From Halohasta salina (lineage in GTDB: Archaea; Halobacteriota; Halobacteria; Halobacteriales; Haloferacaceae), in the NCBI RefSeq assembly GCF_024178165.1, contig NZ_JAMZIE010000002.1:186001-250000 (forward strand): a stretch of 64,000 bases of DNA. Reading direction: 5' to 3'. The notes beneath the pieces are model-generated. The model saw only the letters and a program-made list of their open reading frames with translations. It did no database searches and had not been told where the DNA came from. Positions 61,201 through 64,000 of this stretch are shown here, in pieces. The translations under genes and the position numbers were made by a program. Each line of letters starts with the position of its first letter. The first letter of the stretch is position 1.

Positions 61201-62752
61201 GTTCCCCGACTCGGTTCGGGGTGACGACAACCTGCTGGCCCAGTACAAGAGCTGTCTGATGGCCCTGCGGGCGGTCGAAGACAAGACCTACATGGGTGCT
61301 GGCATCGCCAGTCCCTCGGTGCCGTGGGGCGAGGCGGTCACCGCCGACGAGCCCAAGGGGTACGGCTACAACTTCGTCTGGTCGCGGGATCTGTATCAGG
61401 TCTTTACCGTCTTCGAGGCGCTCGACGACCTCAAGACGGCGACCGACGCGCTGCAGTACATCTTCGAATACCAGCAGGACGAGGAGGGGTTCATCCCCCA
61501 GAACACCTACGTCAACGGTCTCACCCGGTGGGGCGGCGAGCAGATCGACAACATCTCGTTCCCGCTGATCATGGCCTATCAGCTGGCCGAAAGCGGCGTC
61601 GACTTCGGGGACGTCGAGTACGACTACATCAACGTCAAGCGCTCGGCGGACTACGTCGCCCGCAATGGGCCAGCCACCGCCCAAGAGCGCTGGGAGGAGG
61701 AGGCGGGCTACTCGCCGTCGTCCATTGCGGCGGAGATCGCCGGCCTCGTCTCGGCGGCCGATCTCGCCATCGACTCCGGCGAGCCCGGCGACGCACTGCC
61801 GTGGCTGGCGCTGGCCGACGAGTGGACCGACCGCGTCGAGGAGTGGACCGCGACCGAGACCGGTACCGACCTCCACACCCACACGCCGTACTACGTTCGC
61901 GTCACCCGCGACGGCAACCCCGAGGCGGGTCATCTGCGGACGCTGGCCAACGCCGGGCCGACGCTCGACGAACGGGAGATCATCGACGGCGGCTTCCTCG
62001 AACTCACTCGCCTGGGGATCAAACCCCACGACGACGAAGTGATCGAGAACTCGCTCGTCGAGGTCGACGAGACGATCCGGGTCGACACCCCACAGGGTCC
62101 GGCCTTCTATCGGTACAACGGCGACGGCTACGGCGAGCGCAGCGAGGAAGCCGAGGGTGCGCCGTGGTCGGTCCAGACGAAAGGCAAGGGCCGGCTCTGG
62201 CCCATCTTCACCGGCGAGCGCGGCGAGTACGAACTGCTGGCGGGCACCGACGAGGGACCGCTTGAGCCGCAGTCGCTGCTGGAGACGATGGCCGGCTTCG
62301 CCAACAGCGGGCGGATGATCGCCGAACAGGTCTGGGATCGCCACATCGAAAACGACTACAACTGGGATATCGGCGAGGGCACCGGCGCGGCCACGCCGCT
62401 GGCGTGGAGTATGGCCCAGTTCATCCGGCTGGCCCACGGGATCGACGCGGGCGAGCCCGTCGAACAGCCGACGGCGGTCGCCGACCGGTATCTCGGTCGT
62501 GACCGCGGCGAGGAACCCACGCTCCGTGTCGAGACGCGGATCGTCGACGACACGCTCCGGGTGACCGGTGAGACCGACGCCGAGCTGGTCGCGGTCAAAC
62601 TGACCGCCGACAGCGTGATCGCCGAGGTCGAAGACGGAACCTTCGAGCTGACGATCCCGATCGGTCACGGCGAGGTACCGGTGACGGTTGCGGCCGCCAC
62701 CGATACCGACCTGCGGCAGGCAGCCACCGCCGTCGAGCGCTTTACGATCTGA
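58217..62752 (+). CDS. Tandem GH15 glucoamylase/glucodextranase fusion
   Basis: A 1511-residue protein with two GH15 catalytic modules. The N-terminal one (about 1-690) has HSGGYGYTWFRDEAE near residue 315 and LWENMDGRF near 455. The second begins with a glucodextranase-type N domain (from RWTTGEKYGVATVADHG, about 698-960), then a GH15 barrel with GYGYNFVWSRDLYQVF (about 1049), SPSSIAAEIAGL (about 1165) and the base glutamate in PIFTGERGEYELLAG (about 1329). A C-terminal Ig-like domain (about 1432-1511) ends the chain. It releases glucose from the non-reducing ends of alpha-glucans. There is no signal peptide. ATG 58217 follows an inverted repeat. Confidence 0.9.
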   Translation: MRLRTALNQYKRHRGRRFPEECRTTDGAFSAHGDRLVYVDPEGSLRDYSSALSGLYGIDRSRLGIETADGTRWFDEFSTVRQHYYRETNVVETEYDARGFTVHQYDLTLGRAHLTHVELRGAIPADAELTAFLTFAPEGKETQVGRLIHEDVGPDDTKTVEVFHRSEHDYVTASNGITDVRGQIPERFEEMLSEDAYEFPRDAVIDRFEDTHLSGDVVVNAPLKQSGRAARTTLVTQLSDHDTLGREDALTDIRRCAEAHRTADDIRDAGLERTEVSVPDSAPNGAVVRSDLRALSLLTAPTGAHIAAPEFDPFYSHSGGYGYTWFRDEAETGRNLLEADSLLDLDLQRDIETTAAFFCDTQRPDGSWSHRAWAVDGSLAPGWAHGRVEGAGNDEYQADQTASAVAFLATLLTERGESLSEGLERSVEETIHDALDVLDETLEDDGLPGRCQNLWENMDGRFTHTAAAYLTAYATVADAPVDHHTATHAREQADTIVESLDKLWSTQREIYGLRLNKSGKIDSRVDSGTFALVDAIIAYDRIADVETSTLDRLTDHIRNVFDTLYRDPEDSDVAGLARFEGDTWRSAGQSGEKVWSVATAWGVNAAADLGVLLSAHDHEDDAEDLFEIAETLYTHLLPDGPLASEAGYLAEQVFDDGTLDGAAPLGWSHALRLRATAVLREQNALPVSTPAPSGPESRPRWTTGEKYGVATVADHGDEDASKVWYTLTEGALTEVRFPRVDLMNLRTVDFLVADTDTKSGYTARTHNETRRDDDADTIERRVEPTDDDALLFRHVITERGDGRGHEWTLTVEYAIDPNHDAIVADVDFEVDDDNEYELYAMADIALTNTGTRDRGYRLGETGNYHLAARDAEAYDTGSEPLLADENGDTYSVAMAMTTASRFDWATVGSAGSERLSKLFADGTRPIPTDRLDDDSIVLVGRLGSGDLEETLALGFGENADTAAALGEAEGALARGYENVRSDFAETWQEFLADKPFPDSVRGDDNLLAQYKSCLMALRAVEDKTYMGAGIASPSVPWGEAVTADEPKGYGYNFVWSRDLYQVFTVFEALDDLKTATDALQYIFEYQQDEEGFIPQNTYVNGLTRWGGEQIDNISFPLIMAYQLAESGVDFGDVEYDYINVKRSADYVARNGPATAQERWEEEAGYSPSSIAAEIAGLVSAADLAIDSGEPGDALPWLALADEWTDRVEEWTATETGTDLHTHTPYYVRVTRDGNPEAGHLRTLANAGPTLDEREIIDGGFLELTRLGIKPHDDEVIENSLVEVDETIRVDTPQGPAFYRYNGDGYGERSEEAEGAPWSVQTKGKGRLWPIFTGERGEYELLAGTDEGPLEPQSLLETMAGFANSGRMIAEQVWDRHIENDYNWDIGEGTGAATPLAWSMAQFIRLAHGIDAGEPVEQPTAVADRYLGRDRGEEPTLRVETRIVDDTLRVTGETDAELVAVKLTADSVIAEVEDGTFELTIPIGHGEVPVTVAAATDTDLRQAATAVERFTI

Positions 62753-62767
62753 GGCGACGCCGCGTTT

Positions 62768-62776
62768 CTTTTTATG
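62768..62776 (+). promoter_or_regulatory. TATA box for SRPBCC gene
   Basis: CTTTTTATG lies 21-29 bp before ATG 62797. Confidence 0.45.
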
Positions 62777-62796
62777 CCCCCGTTCGTAGGATCTGT

Positions 62797-63282
62797 ATGT
62801 CGACCTACAGACGCCGGACCAGAATCCGGGCACCCCTCGAAGCGGTCTGGGAATTCCATGCGACGACCGACGGACTGGAGGCGCTGACCCCCGGCTGGAT
62901 GGGCCTCGACGTGGAGTCGGTCCGCGGGCCCGATGGCGAAGCCGACCCCGAGGAACTGCTCGCGGGCAGCGAGATCGAGATGCGGTCCAAACCGTTCGGC
63001 GTGCTGCCGGCAAGCCGGTGGCTCTCCCGGATCGTCGACCGGCGCGAAGAGCCGGGCTACTGTATGTTCCGCGACGACATGCTTGGCGGTCCCTTCGCGC
63101 TGTGGATCCACACCCACGAGTTCTACGGCGACGGCGACGAGACCGTCCTCGTCGACAGCGTCGAGTACGAACTCCCCGCACCGCTTGGCGGCCGGGTCGA
63201 CCCCGCGGCAGTCGTCGGCTTCGAACCCATGTTCCGGTATCGCCACCGCCGGACGAAGGAGTTGCTCGAAGGCGACCACTGA
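62797..63282 (+). CDS. SRPBCC (START-like) lipid/ligand-binding protein
   Basis: A 161-residue SRPBCC-fold protein: RRRTRIRAPLEAVWEFHATTDGLEALTPG at the N-terminus is the family pattern (hydrophobic strand, then V-W-x-F-H-x-T-x-G-L), and the C-terminal GFEPMFRYRHRRTKELLE is the final helix. The cavity could bind a polyketide, lipid or hydrophobic ligand. It has its own TATA box and is a single gene. Confidence 0.85.
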   Translation: MSTYRRRTRIRAPLEAVWEFHATTDGLEALTPGWMGLDVESVRGPDGEADPEELLAGSEIEMRSKPFGVLPASRWLSRIVDRREEPGYCMFRDDMLGGPFALWIHTHEFYGDGDETVLVDSVEYELPAPLGGRVDPAAVVGFEPMFRYRHRRTKELLEGDH

Positions 63283-63314
63283 GCGACGGCGGCGGCCGGA
63301 GCGAACCCCAACCT

Positions 63315-63322
63315 GTTTTACG
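63315..63322 (+). promoter_or_regulatory. TATA-like box for the 46-residue gene
   Basis: GTTTTACG lies 23-30 bp before ATG 63345, supporting that small gene as an expressed unit. Confidence 0.45.
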
Positions 63323-63344
63323 AACCGGCTGCCAACGGGTGCCT

Positions 63345-63485
63345 ATGGCAGACCACGCACACGAATCCGAGTCGGGGCGAGTCACCTCCCCGATGCAGTC
63401 GTTTACGACCGAGCAGGCGATGACCGGCGGCGCGGTGTTGCTCGTCGGCCTGCTGATCGCCTTCGGGCTCCCACTGCTGCTGTAG
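63345..63485 (+). CDS. Small membrane-anchored protein (46 aa), DUF7550-like
   Basis: The product begins MADHAHESESGRVTSPMQ, then FTTEQAMTGGAVLLVGLLIAF with a C-terminal hydrophobic helix ending PLLL. The short sequence GRVTSPMQ followed by a TM helix is a type I recall as a widespread haloarchaeal family (DUF7550), from memory. It has a good TATA-like box. The His-rich start could bind metal, which is only a guess. Confidence 0.65.
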   Translation: MADHAHESESGRVTSPMQSFTTEQAMTGGAVLLVGLLIAFGLPLLL

Positions 63486-63543
63486 CGTTCGACGGAGCCG
63501 CGGTCGGGGCGAGGCTGTTGTCCGCGGTGTGCCCGCCGCGTGC

Positions 63544-64000
63544 CTAATTCAGGACCCAAAACCGGTAGTTGAGGAACGCGGCGAACGAGACCCACAGGAG
63601 GTACGGCACGAGCAGGACGGCCGCCCGACGATCGACGCGGCCGAACGTCCACATCGTGACGACGATAAGCAGCCAGAGGACGCCGATCGTCGCCAGCCCC
63701 CAGCCGATCGCCTGCAGCCCGAAGAAGACCGCCGACCAGCCCAGATTGAACGCGAAGTGGACCGCGAAGACGCCGCCCGCGAGCCGGACTCCGCGGGGTG
63801 AGACGTCGACGCGTCGCCAGACGAGCCACACAGCCGTCCCGATGAGCACGAACAGGGCGGTCCAGACGGGGCCGAACACCCAACTCGGCGGCGCAAGCGC
63901 CGGTCGCTGAAGCGTCTCGTACCACATGTCGAGGCCTTGGGCGGTGAAGACGGCCCCGGAGGCGCCGACGATCTCAACGGCCAGAATAGCGACCGCGAGC
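63544..64000 (-). CDS. tspO: TspO/MBR family protein, 5' end outside window
   Basis: A five-helix tryptophan-rich sensory protein. The visible part includes MWYETLQRPALAPPSWVFGPVWT, the family's W-Y-x-x-L-x-x-P-x-x-x-P-P-x-x-x-F-x-P-x-W pattern, HFAFNLGWSAVFFG and PYLLWVSFAAFLNYRFWVLN at the end. An open frame continues past the MWYE methionine (LAVAILAVEIVGASGAVFTAQ) to the window edge, so the start lies beyond 64000; TspO proteins begin with exactly such a first helix. TspO binds porphyrins and sterol-like ligands. Confidence 0.9.
   Translation of the reverse strand, partial: LAVAILAVEIVGASGAVFTAQGLDMWYETLQRPALAPPSWVFGPVWTALFVLIGTAVWLVWRRVDVSPRGVRLAGGVFAVHFAFNLGWSAVFFGLQAIGWGLATIGVLWLLIVVTMWTFGRVDRRAAVLLVPYLLWVSFAAFLNYRFWVLN

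Noticed and set aside
60584-63925. A 1113-codon open frame on the minus strand opposite the glucoamylase gene
   Set aside because: It is antisense to clear GH15 modules, its product is Arg/Val/Gly-rich with no motif, and long antisense frames are expected in such GC-rich DNA.
1-64000. CRISPR arrays, insertion sequences, rRNA genes, integrase genes
   Set aside because: No regularly spaced direct repeats, transposase-like proteins, rRNA sequence or integrase motifs were seen anywhere in the window.

Overview
The window is chromosomal DNA of a haloarchaeon (class Halobacteria). The DNA is GC-rich with strong G/C at third codon positions. The proteins are very acidic, many starts look leaderless with a TATA-like box about 26 bp upstream of the ATG, and the gene content is archaeal: mevalonate-pathway phosphomevalonate decarboxylase, DHQ synthase II with ADH synthase, archaeal-type GltX, DUF106 next to adk, TraB, and a halo-type ferredoxin. 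I see no rRNA, CRISPR array, insertion sequence or integrase. Most of the window is a core-like chromosome, with short accessory patches around the tRNA and at the right-hand polysaccharide genes.

Layout, left to right. 1-2.6 kb: two sensor histidine kinases flank a conserved haloarchaeal protein. 2.6-6 kb: mvaD, 2Fe-2S ferredoxin, an ASCH protein and the pyrBI pair. 6-12.8 kb: a glycosidase-like barrel protein, an aldehyde dehydrogenase, a ThuA protein, a universal stress protein, cobT, a thioesterase and a bifunctional-nuclease (DUF151) protein. 12.9-15.3 kb: a coupled TraB/M50-protease pair. 15.3-23.7 kb: a DUF6544 protein, purM, a multicopper oxidase with a large Gly/Pro insertion, DUF106 and adk, a dCTP-deaminase-like protein, gltX and a rubrerythrin-like protein. 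23.7-27.8 kb: PsiE, two divergent tandem-rhodanese sulfurtransferases, hypothetical proteins and an alkyltransferase-like protein without its cysteine.

27.8-33 kb: trpCBA followed by the two archaeal entry enzymes of the shikimate pathway, a complete aromatic block, with three TGTACA-like boxes on the trpC promoter. 33-39 kb: a stress protein, purB, a PurN/AICAR-transformylase fusion and a nucleobase permease. 39.1-42.7 kb: a membrane protein, sucCD and small genes. 42.8-45.4 kb: tRNA-Gln(UUG), a degenerate copy of its 3' end, and a large N6-adenine methyltransferase with no restriction partner. 45.4-51.5 kb: a lipoprotein, a LOG-like protein, a methyltransferase, a two-gene ABC exporter and a half-length adenylate-forming-enzyme homologue. 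51.6-62.8 kb: dnaJ and three large glycoside hydrolases without signal peptides (GH13, GH13, tandem GH15), which together suggest cytoplasmic alpha-glucan or glucoside turnover. The window ends with SRPBCC, a short membrane protein and a cut-off tspO.

No wholly new multi-gene system is evident. The best leads are the trpC operator array, the duplicated tRNA end beside the orphan methylase, the cysteine-less alkyltransferase, the fused double glucoamylase with an inverted repeat at its start, and a structured intergenic stretch at 37.1-37.35 kb.
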